A stretch of DNA of 60,412 nucleotides, from assembly GCA_003162425.1 (NCBI GenBank), contig PMOK01000003.1, positions 8,241 through 68,652 of the forward strand. The letters run 5' to 3'. The notes beneath the pieces were generated by a model, which saw only the letters and a program-made list of their open reading frames with translations, ran no database searches and was not told the origin of the DNA. A program made the translations under genes and the position numbers. Shown piece after piece: positions 32,337 to 40,819 of the stretch (position 1 is the first letter of the stretch; every line of letters begins with the position of its first letter). Source of the stretch: Bryobacterales bacterium. Its GTDB lineage: Bacteria > Acidobacteriota > Terriglobia > Bryobacterales > Bryobacteraceae.

Positions 32337-34997
32337 TCATCTCCTCCGTTTACTACAGCCTGCGTTATTAGATAGAGCAATTTCGACAATATCACCCGGG
32401 AAACTGCTACAAAATTCCTTAGCCCCTGCACCTGTAACCGCGGTCATTTGAAAATCTCCCGTCAGTACATGCGCAGGTAGTGATCCCTTCAGTGCATTCA
32501 GCCCCGAGTCCGTGAAGTTTGTTGCCGCAAGATCCAGATGGAGTTCCTGCAAATGGAAATCGCGCAAGCCGACAGATACGACGCTGTCGGAGTCAGAACC
32601 CGCCTCGGTTCTGAGCCATAAACGCTGAAGTCCGGGGAGTTGCCGAAGCTGCGAGAGAGTCTTCGGATCGTAGCCCTGAGGAAGGCCGAGCGAAAGGTAC
32701 GTGAGAGATTTCTGACTCTGGTCGAGAGGAAAGGCCGCTCGCGCCGCGGTACCCGTCAGATTGAGAGAAACATGAGTAAGGTATTTCAGGCCGCCGAGGG
32801 GGGCAAGGGCTGGATCACCAATCTGGCTGTCGCCGTCTAGATTCAGGTCCAGCCACTCCAGCGAGCCTAGTTTACCGACATCAGCCAAAGATTCAGCCCG
32901 AAGCGTCGCACATCGTGCAAGGGAAAGATTAAGTTTACTGAGGTTCTTAAGGTTTTGAAGATTCGCTAGTGCCTGGCCGCTAATGCGGGTGTTGGTCAGA
33001 TTTAGGGTCAGCGACACGACTGACTGAAGCTTGTCGAGAAAGGTGAGATCACGATCCTGAACAGCGCTTCCCTCGAAGGAGATCTCGACCCGTTCGAGGC
33101 TGCCCAGCAAAGGTACCGAGTCCAGCGTAATTTCGGGATCGCGGCTGAGATCGAGCGTCAGGGATTTCACTACATTATCGGTCGCCAAAACAGTGAGGGT
33201 CGGCGCCGCGGGAAGTCCGGACAAATCGATCGAGAGTTTGTCGAGTGTGCGCCGAATCGATCGAAGCGTTCCAGAAGCATCGAGATATACCTTAGACTTC
33301 TCTGCAAGCCTAAAGCCCTCGTCGAGCGATGCGTGACGCGGTACAACGATCGAATCGAGCGTCGCCCAGTAGCGACTGCGCTGAGCCTGGGACAAGTTCG
33401 ATTTGCCGTTGCTCAGAAGCAACTGAAAGAGGTCCCGATTCGGGTCGCCATTGGCTCTGCCGAATCGCTCGATCGCGGAAAGGACCTCTTCGCGAATGAC
33501 CTCGCCGTTAGGCCCTGACTGGACCACCACCGGTCCGATCGCGGCCAGTAACGGCGCGACGTCGGCCCACGTCGCGCCGGTGTGCAGGAGGATACCGTAC
33601 CAGAATCCGGGCTCCTGCTTAGCGAACTGGTCCGCGTCAAGAACATCGATGGCCTCAACGACGCTGCGGGCCGTAGCCATCGTGGTCACAGGATTGATAT
33701 CCAGGACGCTGTGCTGAATCTGGCTGTCCAGGGAATCGACTAGCCCGGTTGCCTTCTCTGCTCGTACGGGTGTGACAGCGGCGACAATCCTTCCATGGGC
33801 GCGCCGGGCGAGCCAATTGCGCACGAATGAGGGCGGATTTGGTTGACTGTTTGCACTGGCGGCCAGCTCAATGTTTAACAGCGAATCGTCGACCTCGAAA
33901 CTCTTTGACGAAATACTGTAGACACTCGTCAACTGCAAGCTGCCATTGAAGCCCAGAAGGAGACCATCCTGCAGAGGCGCGCCTTCGCGGTGAACGAGTT
34001 GCACAGTCCGACCGCGATCCCGGTCGAAACTCGGAGCGTAGCTGACCCATACAGAGTCGTTTGAATCCCGGAGCCAGAAAACCAGATACGAAACATCGCC
34101 CACCAGTTTGGCTGACTCGACCTGATCGAGCGTCAGGTTATGGGAATGCACCCGTAAATAGAGTTCGGGCGATGTAAGATTCTTGGACAGCGAACCGGTC
34201 ACGATGTTGTCGAACCCCGAACCGGTCGGCTGGACCACGCGGTATGAAAGATCGACGTTGCTGGCGGCAACGATCTGAGTTGACGGACCACCGAAGGTTA
34301 CCCTTTCGGGCTTGGCGAGCGAAGGCCTCAAAATATCCATATAAAGATCGGGAGGAAGATGAAAGGCCGCCGGTAATCTGACTGTGAGATTACGGGCAAT
34401 GATATCGGGTGGCTTTACGATCTGGGGGCGTCCATCGACAGTCAGCGAAAGGGTCACATCCCGCCACGAGGCGTCGACGAGCACAGGAGGTGAGAAACCG
34501 GCCTGATCGGCCAGCGAGATAAGCTGGTTTATCGCGGTGTTATCCAGCGCGAAGGGGACGGTCTCTTCCCGTCCGATCGGAAGGGACACGGTTCGGACCA
34601 GACGCTGGACGCTTCCGTTCGAGGGTACCTGCACGGTAATCAGCGCCGAGGCATAGGCTATGGTGTCGTACAAAGGTTGCCCCTGCGAAGCTCGCCGTGC
34701 GTTTTCGGCCTGAAAATCACGGAGAAACTGCGCGTCTCCCCACCGCAATCTAACAGACAGTTGGCCATCTGCGTTTACGTCATGAATCGCACCCCGCATG
34801 ACTTCGATGGAAGTACAAGTGACCGCACGAGGAATCAGCGCCAAGCGAGAGTAGCTCTCAACTTCGGCTACTTCTGTGTTTCCCAGCGTGCGCAAGCGCT
34901 GAAAAGCGACGGCCTCCCGCGTGAATGCTATAACGAGGAGGGCCAGTTGCAGGCAAACAACCGCTCTCGATTGCTTTCGGTAACTATCGCCGGTCAA
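32337..34997 (-). CDS. Secreted leucine-rich-repeat protein
   Basis: An 886-aa protein, read from TTG 34997, which overlaps the upstream gene by 14 bp. The signal peptide is VVCLQLALLVIAFTREAVA. Residues about 40-400 are beta-rich without a recognised motif. A helical part follows (about 400-590). The C-terminal third (about 600-860) is a leucine-rich-repeat region with units such as SLERVEIS, SLTLNLTNTRISGQAL, LKNLSKLNLSLARC, LEWLDLNLDGDS and LTHVSLNLTGT, each about 24-26 residues. LRR solenoids bind proteins, so this is a candidate for contact with other cells or with its operon partners. The low-quality start codon and overlap point to translational coupling. Confidence 0.75.
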   Translation of the reverse strand: MTGDSYRKQSRAVVCLQLALLVIAFTREAVAFQRLRTLGNTEVAEVESYSRLALIPRAVTCTSIEVMRGAIHDVNADGQLSVRLRWGDAQFLRDFQAENARRASQGQPLYDTIAYASALITVQVPSNGSVQRLVRTVSLPIGREETVPFALDNTAINQLISLADQAGFSPPVLVDASWRDVTLSLTVDGRPQIVKPPDIIARNLTVRLPAAFHLPPDLYMDILRPSLAKPERVTFGGPSTQIVAASNVDLSYRVVQPTGSGFDNIVTGSLSKNLTSPELYLRVHSHNLTLDQVESAKLVGDVSYLVFWLRDSNDSVWVSYAPSFDRDRGRTVQLVHREGAPLQDGLLLGFNGSLQLTSVYSISSKSFEVDDSLLNIELAASANSQPNPPSFVRNWLARRAHGRIVAAVTPVRAEKATGLVDSLDSQIQHSVLDINPVTTMATARSVVEAIDVLDADQFAKQEPGFWYGILLHTGATWADVAPLLAAIGPVVVQSGPNGEVIREEVLSAIERFGRANGDPNRDLFQLLLSNGKSNLSQAQRSRYWATLDSIVVPRHASLDEGFRLAEKSKVYLDASGTLRSIRRTLDKLSIDLSGLPAAPTLTVLATDNVVKSLTLDLSRDPEITLDSVPLLGSLERVEISFEGSAVQDRDLTFLDKLQSVVSLTLNLTNTRISGQALANLQNLKNLSKLNLSLARCATLRAESLADVGKLGSLEWLDLNLDGDSQIGDPALAPLGGLKYLTHVSLNLTGTAARAAFPLDQSQKSLTYLSLGLPQGYDPKTLSQLRQLPGLQRLWLRTEAGSDSDSVVSVGLRDFHLQELHLDLAATNFTDSGLNALKGSLPAHVLTGDFQMTAVTGAGAKEFCSSFPGDIVEIALSNNAGCSKRRR

Positions 34998-36108
34998 TTT
35001 TCAGCGTTACCTCCGGAGGGAAGGCCTTCTCTGTGTGCTCGATTCGCGCATCCTCGCCCAACAGTTCGGCACGCAGAAGGAGCCTGGCTGAGTCACGAAT
35101 TGATAAGGAACCGGCAAGTTTCTGAAGTGCTTCATATTGCGGCTGATCAGCGCTGAAAATGAGCTCAAAATCTTCTTTCAACCCGGGATCATGCCAGACG
35201 TGCACAACCATATCATCGATTTCAAGAGAAACTGTCACTTGTGCAAGGTTGTGACGAAAGAGACTTTCTGTCTGACCGGACTTTTGGAGGTCGTCACGAA
35301 GCGCGTCACGCCGGCCGTCCAGTACATCGGGCCAGACGAGCGATGCAGCGAATCGAACGGAGTCGTTGTCGGATCGAAAGTCCAGCAACGGAGGTAGTCC
35401 ATGATCAAATCGAATGCGCGGAGTTATGAAAAATCTGTTTTGGGAGGGGTCGGTGAACACAAGGAGGTCGCCGGCTGTCCGGACCAGAGCAAGCACGGGG
35501 CTGGAGTGTCTGAACTTAAGCGATCCAAAGAATTGCTGGACGACAGCATCGCTCCATCCGGCCTCTGGAGATACAGATACAACCCCAAGGACCACAAGAC
35601 GTTGACCGTCCGACTTGATAGTAAACTCTCCAAGACGTTTCTCCCCCAAAGAGATCTGCAAGTCTGAGGTATTGGCACCGGATTCACGTTCAGACGACAA
35701 ATTCGAGTACATTTTCCGAAAACGTTCGATCAATGCCTTGAACACGCCGTCTTGATACTTCTGAAGCGTTTGTGGGTCTGCTTGAAGGGAGTGCGACAAA
35801 CAGAGAAAAACCAAGTCTCCATACCGAAGACCGTCAAATAGAACATGTTGCTCCGGGGAAATCGAGACATCCAGCACGGAAGGGGCGGGCGTGCCCGGTA
35901 GAGTAACCGTCGCGGCGCCAATGTCTCGTGTTCGAGGCCTTCCATCCCCGAATGGAAGCCTGCCCCACAGGGCAGCCGTCTGATCCACTGCCTGTTTCCG
36001 CTCTGTTTGCGCTGAGGTTCTTCCAGGCGAAGCCGCGCCACAATAGAGCGTGCACAAAGGGAAACAAACAGCGCTCGCGAGAGACAGCCAAGTGTTCCGC
36101 TTCGGCAT
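34984..36108 (-). CDS. Secreted protein of unknown function, first gene of the operon
   Basis: A 374-aa protein. ATG 36108 is chosen over one at 36198 because a good promoter lies between them and a signal peptide follows directly (TWLSLASAVCFPLCTLYCGA). The mature part has three regions: an N-terminal strand-rich domain (IGAATVTLPGTPAPSVLDVS), a central helical stretch (LQKYQDGVFKALIERFRKMY), and a C-terminal beta domain (QVTVSLEIDDMVVHVWHDPG). No catalytic site is recognised. Its stop lies 14 bp inside the LRR gene. Not assigned to a family. Confidence 0.65.
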   Translation of the reverse strand: MPKRNTWLSLASAVCFPLCTLYCGAASPGRTSAQTERKQAVDQTAALWGRLPFGDGRPRTRDIGAATVTLPGTPAPSVLDVSISPEQHVLFDGLRYGDLVFLCLSHSLQADPQTLQKYQDGVFKALIERFRKMYSNLSSERESGANTSDLQISLGEKRLGEFTIKSDGQRLVVLGVVSVSPEAGWSDAVVQQFFGSLKFRHSSPVLALVRTAGDLLVFTDPSQNRFFITPRIRFDHGLPPLLDFRSDNDSVRFAASLVWPDVLDGRRDALRDDLQKSGQTESLFRHNLAQVTVSLEIDDMVVHVWHDPGLKEDFELIFSADQPQYEALQKLAGSLSIRDSARLLLRAELLGEDARIEHTEKAFPPEVTLKIDRR

Positions 36109-36134
36109 GACCTTCAAGACTTCACGAGATCTTG

Positions 36135-36163
36135 ATTGTATCCGGAAGTATAAATGTGTGCAA
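36135..36163 (-). promoter_or_regulatory. Promoter of the four-gene secreted-protein operon
   Basis: TTGCAC (complement of 36158-36163), a 17-bp spacer, TACAAT (complement of 36135-36140). Both hexamers match the consensus well. The start site would be near 36128, 20 bases before the ATG at 36108, which also argues against a start at 36198. Confidence 0.6.
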
Positions 36164-36583
36164 GCGTTTTCGCGAAATGAATTCAGTTGCGTCTCCATCT
36201 GCTCGCCTGGTGGTGATATCGCGTCTCGCGAGGGTTTGATTCGAGCTCAGATAACTGTGTACCCAGCCTCTGCGAATCTCGTGGAGCCCTACAGAAAATT
36301 CGGAGATTTGAGTTGGTGGGATGTTCCGAATCTCATGCCTCATTCTCCGGCTATCAACCCTTCACACAATCGTAAGATGTAATATGTCTAACACTTCTCG
36401 GGCGCGGTAGGTGAACACCAAGCCATTTAAGGAAAGATTAGGTGCTATCTCAGTTTGTTGTCTGAAAACGCCTGTCGTCCAACATCCGTTTCATGACGGA
36501 CAGTGCAAGAATCGCTCATCCTGACAGTCGAACTTGCGTGATTTGCACGCCGGGCTCGGGCATTTTGTCTAAACTTATAGTCA
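36164..36583. other. Divergent intergenic region
   Basis: About 420 bp between the reverse operon promoter and the DUF4365-like gene. It is AT-richer than its surroundings. No gene, clear palindrome or RNA was recognised. A TATAGT hexamer at 36576-36581 touches the next gene's start and is too close to be its -10 unless that start is wrong. Confidence 0.4.
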
Positions 36584-37489
36584 ATGCACCTCTATACGGT
36601 CCGCACCGGCTGGGAGGGCGAGCGACTGGCGCATTACCTTTTATCGCGCTTCAGTTTCGTGGCGCAGCCGACGACCATTGCCGATGACGTTGGCTCAGAT
36701 TTCTATTGCACCATCTTCGATATTCTGGATTCGAAGCCCCCGATGGTTGAGCCGCGCACCTCCTTCGCCATCCAGGTAAAGAGCAATGCCGACAAGATCG
36801 AATTTCATAATAAGGTTCAGTATCTTCACCATCTCGAAATTCCGTTCTTCCTCGGAGTGGTGGACCAAACCGCCGCAGAGCTGAAGATTTATTCCGCAGA
36901 ATGCTTTCCAATGATGACCGCAGTCTATGGCCTGCCAAAGAAGTTGTGGCTACGGCCTGTCGAAGAATGCAACCCGATACGTCCCTATGAGGGGCTAAGC
37001 GCGCAGGCGGGCATAACGCTCAACTGCTATCACGTTTGCACTTTCACGGCGTCCGAGGGCCGGGACGAACTCCGCCCAAAAGTAGCGCAACTCTTAAAGC
37101 TTTGCAGGAGGACGCTTGCCAACATCGGCACGCGCCGAGCGGAGGAACACATCTACCAACTCGACGACGACGCGAAACGGTTTTCAATCGTAGCCGGATG
37201 CGGTTCCGTCAATTATTTCCGCGACAACATATACAAGCGATTGGCCGAGGCCTTCTACAACTTCGAGTACATGCTGAACCGCGATCCAGTCCTGTTTGAC
37301 CTTGCGGAATTTCGGATTTATGAGGCGTTTCATCTCGCGCTTGTAGCTACGCGCCCCGAGAATCGCTTCAGCTCGCACACGAGAGGTATCAGCAAGTTAA
37401 GGCCATTGTGGAAAGCCGCTATCCGAAGGCCGGCAGTGGAATCGAATCGCTACAGCGACCGACTTGACCGAAATCCGCCCGCGATATAA
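36584..37489 (+). CDS. DUF4365-like PD-(D/E)XK nuclease-fold protein
   Basis: A 301-aa protein. The N-terminal 110 residues carry the pattern WEGERLAHYLLS ... DDVGSDFYCTIF ... FAIQVKSN, i.e. Glu, then Asp, then QxK, the metal-binding core of the restriction-endonuclease fold in DUF4365 proteins. The rest is helical (EELKIYS-type strands, then VAQLLKLCRRTLANIGTRRA and YKRLAEAFYNFEYML) and probably binds a partner. DUF4365 proteins are often found in defence islands or near transposable elements, and some act as anti-phage effectors. No strong ribosome site is seen. The gene lies 152 bp before the DUF932-like gene on the same strand. Confidence 0.65.
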   Translation: MHLYTVRTGWEGERLAHYLLSRFSFVAQPTTIADDVGSDFYCTIFDILDSKPPMVEPRTSFAIQVKSNADKIEFHNKVQYLHHLEIPFFLGVVDQTAAELKIYSAECFPMMTAVYGLPKKLWLRPVEECNPIRPYEGLSAQAGITLNCYHVCTFTASEGRDELRPKVAQLLKLCRRTLANIGTRRAEEHIYQLDDDAKRFSIVAGCGSVNYFRDNIYKRLAEAFYNFEYMLNRDPVLFDLAEFRIYEAFHLALVATRPENRFSSHTRGISKLRPLWKAAIRRPAVESNRYSDRLDRNPPAI

Positions 37490-37641
37490 GATGCATTGAC
37501 TTTCGGCAACGATGAACCCATCTCATCGTGGCCGCTTCGCGCCTGGCGATTGTGAAAACCGAAAGTACACAGCCCCCAGACGCGAGGTGGACGCTTATTC
37601 TTCCTCCTCGAATTCGCACATTTCAAAAAGGAGACTCTACA

Positions 37642-38364
37642 ATGGACGGAACACTGTTGTCCCAAAATCAGAAACTCGGCCGGGAGCAACTCGCCCTCGT
37701 GCCTTCACCCGCAGGCACCGCAACGCATAAAGTCATCCCCCACCACGAGGTGATAAACGCGCTTGTGGATACACTATCGTTACGGCACATTGCGCCGGTC
37801 CGCGAAGAATACGCCGTATCGAAGGACGGCATGAAGATGTTCGGCATCATGGAACTTGAAACCACATTCCAGGGCTGCCGTTTTGCCATCGGTATTCGCA
37901 ACGCCCACGACAAGTCAATGCGGCTTGCGATGACCGTCGGCTACCGTGTTCTCGTCTGCGACAACATGGCATTCTCCGGCGACTTCACGCCGGTGCTCGC
38001 CAAGCATTCGAAGAATTTCAATCTCGTTCATTCGCTTGAGATTGGCGTGTCCGAGATGCAGCGCAACTTCGAACCCATGACCAAGCAGGTGGAGCACTGG
38101 CGAGAGTCTCAACTCACGGACGTCTGCGCCAAGCTCATTATCTACCAGGCCTTCATTGAAGGAGACATCGATCTTCCCAAGCACCTGGCCAGCCCGGTCC
38201 ACAAGCTCTACTTCAATCCCGAACACGATGAGTTCGCCCCGCGAACCATGTGGAGCCTCTCGAACGCTTTCACGTCTGCACTGAAGCAGCTGGACCCGGT
38301 CCCGCAATTCCGCGCTACAGCCAGGCTCGGGCCATTCTTGGAAGCGCGCACTCTGACCACTTAA
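37642..38364 (+). CDS. DUF932-like plasmid/phage protein
   Basis: A 240-aa protein from ATG 37642, eight bases after AAAAAGGAG. It contains the DUF932 pattern: HHEVINALVDTLSLRHIAPV, MFGIMELETTFQGCRFAIGI, RNAHDKSMRLAMTVGYRVLV and CDNMAFSGDF. The family is widespread on plasmids and phages and its role is unknown; proposals include a replication- or recombination-linked function. It is short for the family, which often has 300-400 residues, and the usual C-terminal part may be missing. A strong terminator follows 25 bp after the stop codon. Confidence 0.8.
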   Translation: MDGTLLSQNQKLGREQLALVPSPAGTATHKVIPHHEVINALVDTLSLRHIAPVREEYAVSKDGMKMFGIMELETTFQGCRFAIGIRNAHDKSMRLAMTVGYRVLVCDNMAFSGDFTPVLAKHSKNFNLVHSLEIGVSEMQRNFEPMTKQVEHWRESQLTDVCAKLIIYQAFIEGDIDLPKHLASPVHKLYFNPEHDEFAPRTMWSLSNAFTSALKQLDPVPQFRATARLGPFLEARTLTT

Positions 38365-38388
38365 CGTTTCAGCGTCACCCTTCCAGCC

Positions 38389-38417
38389 AGCCACTCTTTC
38401 AAGGGTGGCTTTTTTTT
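38389..38417 (+). terminator. Rho-independent terminator
   Basis: An 8-bp stem (AGCCACTC / GGGTGGCT, one G-T pair) with a TTTCAA loop, directly followed by seven T residues. Ends the DUF932-like transcript and insulates the PFK/HD pair downstream. Confidence 0.85.
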
Positions 38418-38710
38418 CTAAAACTCCTGGTGATGCGGAGATCACGTTGCTTATTGTGTTGCGGACACTCCAGAAACTTCTTTGCCAAAACTTCAAATCT
38501 ACCAACGTCCGCAGGCGTCATTGCAATCAGATAGCTTCTTGATAACCGCCTTCATGATACGTCGCGAGATGAAGGTGTTATTGCGTCAGGAGCATTACGT
38601 TGATAAGACTATAACGAGCCGATTATCCACACCGCCGTCGGCAATCCAACGCCTCACCGGCGGGGCCTCGAAATATGTTACATTCGCTCAAATGCAAATC
38701 GGGAGGAACG
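38418..38710. other. Intergenic region before the PFK-like gene
   Basis: About 290 bp without a gene. It includes a consensus DnaA box TTATCCACA at 38623-38631 and a GC-rich imperfect hairpin (CCGCCG ... CCGGCGG, about 38633-38664). No convincing promoter hexamers were found; TATGTT and TACATT just before the gene are possible -10 elements. Confidence 0.4.
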
Positions 38711-40222
38711 ATGATTAACTTCGACCGGTTGAGAGACAAATTGAAAACGACTCGCCGAGGACACATGCTTCTCAAGCGAGGCGAGATGGAACTTATTGAT
38801 ACGGTGCCTACTCAGATTTCCCTCCATGCTCCGTTCGAGTATCCAGTCCCCTGTCCCGATGCCGCATTCATTGGTGAAGAGGCATCCACTGCTGTTTTGG
38901 CCGATACTGATGTCCTGGAGGCTTTCATATCCGAAGATGCTCTCGAATTACTCCCTAAGTTCAGACTGGCTGGTCCGCGAAAACGGTATCGACTCAATCC
39001 AGCCTGTCTGCGCGTCGGCGTTCTAACTGCTGGAGGTAATGCACCGGGTCTGGATATGGTTGTCGATTCCATTGTCAAGCGGCACTTTCTTCTCGGCACG
39101 CAATATGCGCGCGTGCATAATCTGCCCAGCCGAGGCAGGTATCCAGCAAATCTATCAGTCCTCGGCATCCGTGGGGGGTACGCAGGCCTCAACTGGGATG
39201 ATCCGGCATCCGTGCCCACCATCGACCTACTTCCCGAAGTGACTGACAATTGGGCGTTACGCGGTTGCACAAGCCTTCACAGCATTCGCATTAAGCCATC
39301 ATCCGACGATCCACCTCCAGAAGTAATCGAGCGGCTCGCTAAGACCGTAAAGAATCTTAACCTTGATGTGCTCTATACCATAGGCGGAGGTGGGACCCTA
39401 AAGGTTGCATCCGAGCTGGCGACATTCCTCGCTGCTGAAAATTCTCGGATCGTAGTGGTCGGCGGACCAAAAACCATGGATAACGATATCTTTTTCACTG
39501 ATTCCACTTTTGGCTTTGACACCGCCGTGGAGAATGCACTTCGCTTTCTCGTTGACATCCATCGCGAGGCCGAGACACTCGAAAGACTCGCAATCGTCGA
39601 ACTTTTTGGAGCTGCGAGCGGTTTTGTCGCCTTTCACGCTGCTTACGGATGTGGTGAAGCTGATTACGCGTTGCTACCCGAGGTGATGGAACCTACCCTC
39701 AAACAAGCTCGGGATGAATTAGCCTCGGCTGTAGCCGTTCTCCGGCAGCGCGTAACGACGAAGGGCCATGCACTTCTTGTGATCGCTGAGCATGCGACTT
39801 CTCTCGCCGCTGCAGCGCTATCGGCGGAAAAAGCCGGGCAAGATCTATCCCAAGTGCCCACCGACACGTTTGAACATGGAAAGCTCACCCAAAAAGAGGC
39901 CGGACTACAAACGCTCCTCGATCATCTTCAAGCCGAGGTTGCAGGGCCGGCCGAGATCGGCCTTATATCTCTCGCACCCAGGCATCTCATTCGCGCTACC
40001 CCTCCCAACAGCGCTGACATCCGTCTTTGCAAGCACTCAGGCAAGCTGATGGTTGATACGGCGCTCTCGGGATTCTCCGGATGTGCTGTCCAACTGTGGC
40101 AGAACAATTTCGTTCTGGTACCTCTTCAAACATCCGTTTCAAAGACTAAGAGAATAACGCCGTTCGATTTTTATTTTCTTTCGATGAGAGAGAAATATAC
40201 GCTTAATGTCAATCAGGTATGA
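38711..40222 (+). CDS. 6-phosphofructokinase-like protein with altered active-site motifs
   Basis: A 503-aa protein (GGGAGG precedes the ATG). The PFK fold is clear: GVLTAGGNAPGLDMVVDSIV, GIRGGYAGL, VVVGGPKTMDNDIFF and STFGFDTAVENA. But key motifs differ. The GGDGT loop, whose Asp binds magnesium, reads GGGGT. The MGR motif, whose Arg binds the sugar phosphate, reads VELFGAASGF. The usual LGGxxRGG region is not recognisable. The catalytic Asp in KTMDND remains. A 110-residue N-terminal extension resembles long PPi-type enzymes. It may act on another substrate or serve as a sensor. The stop overlaps the HD gene (ATGA), tying it to alarmone turnover. Confidence 0.75.
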   Translation: MINFDRLRDKLKTTRRGHMLLKRGEMELIDTVPTQISLHAPFEYPVPCPDAAFIGEEASTAVLADTDVLEAFISEDALELLPKFRLAGPRKRYRLNPACLRVGVLTAGGNAPGLDMVVDSIVKRHFLLGTQYARVHNLPSRGRYPANLSVLGIRGGYAGLNWDDPASVPTIDLLPEVTDNWALRGCTSLHSIRIKPSSDDPPPEVIERLAKTVKNLNLDVLYTIGGGGTLKVASELATFLAAENSRIVVVGGPKTMDNDIFFTDSTFGFDTAVENALRFLVDIHREAETLERLAIVELFGAASGFVAFHAAYGCGEADYALLPEVMEPTLKQARDELASAVAVLRQRVTTKGHALLVIAEHATSLAAAALSAEKAGQDLSQVPTDTFEHGKLTQKEAGLQTLLDHLQAEVAGPAEIGLISLAPRHLIRATPPNSADIRLCKHSGKLMVDTALSGFSGCAVQLWQNNFVLVPLQTSVSKTKRITPFDFYFLSMREKYTLNVNQV

Positions 40223-40818
40223 CTAACCTCTATTTAGATCTCGCCAATCGCCTTGCGTCGACTGGAACTCCTGCGTCCACCGCTACACGACATCTGATAC
40301 TCAAAGCTTTCGCCGTCGCCGCCGCCGCGCACGAGACCCAGACGCGCGACAATGGAGAGCCGTACATCATCCATCCGCTCCGCGTAGCGACGAGCCTTGC
40401 TCAGGAGATGAATATTACCGACGTCGCAAGTATATGCGTGGCTTTGTTGCACGACACCTTTGAGGATCAGGACGTAATTGATGACGTTTTTATTGGTCAG
40501 GAATTCAGCCCCGACATAGCGGTTCAGATTCGCGCGTTAACAAAACCGAGTTTGGATGGACTATCGCCCGACGAGGTTAATCGAATATACTTTCAGAGAC
40601 TCGCTGAGTTGAGCAGCGACATTCAAGTGATTAAACTCGCGGATAAATTGGATAATGTGCGCGACGCTGTTAATTCCCCTAACGCGGACAAACGGGCTCG
40701 TACTCTAAATGAAGCTCGCGATTATTATCTCCCCTTAGCTCTCGCGTTAACCGACGCCAGCCGCCGTCAAACAATCGCCGAGCTACTGAGTCGAGCGATT
40801 GTACTGTCACAACCCTAG
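40219..40818 (+). CDS. Small SpoT-like HD hydrolase (probable alarmone hydrolase)
   Basis: A 199-aa protein whose ATG overlaps the PFK-like stop. It has the HD pattern of RelA/SpoT hydrolase domains: AAAHETQTRDNGEPYIIHPL (first His, then His of HPL), ALLHDTFED (HD and the following Glu-Asp) and VIKLADKLDNVRD (the ADRLHN-like motif with Asp). There is no synthetase or regulatory domain, so it matches small alarmone hydrolases such as Mesh1-type proteins, which remove the 3' diphosphate of (p)ppGpp and may also act on NADPH. Together with the synthetase at 45123 it could set a local alarmone level. Convergent with the binding-protein gene, with one base between them. Confidence 0.8.
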   Translation: MTNLYLDLANRLASTGTPASTATRHLILKAFAVAAAAHETQTRDNGEPYIIHPLRVATSLAQEMNITDVASICVALLHDTFEDQDVIDDVFIGQEFSPDIAVQIRALTKPSLDGLSPDEVNRIYFQRLAELSSDIQVIKLADKLDNVRDAVNSPNADKRARTLNEARDYYLPLALALTDASRRQTIAELLSRAIVLSQP

Positions 40819-40819
40819 T

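Noticed and set aside
36570..36584. TATAGT as promoter -10 of the DUF4365-like gene
   Set aside because: It abuts the start codon and has no suitable -35, so it cannot serve the annotated start.
38711..40222. Housekeeping glycolytic phosphofructokinase
   Set aside because: Changed GGDGT and MGR motifs and coupling to an alarmone hydrolase in a mobile region argue against it.
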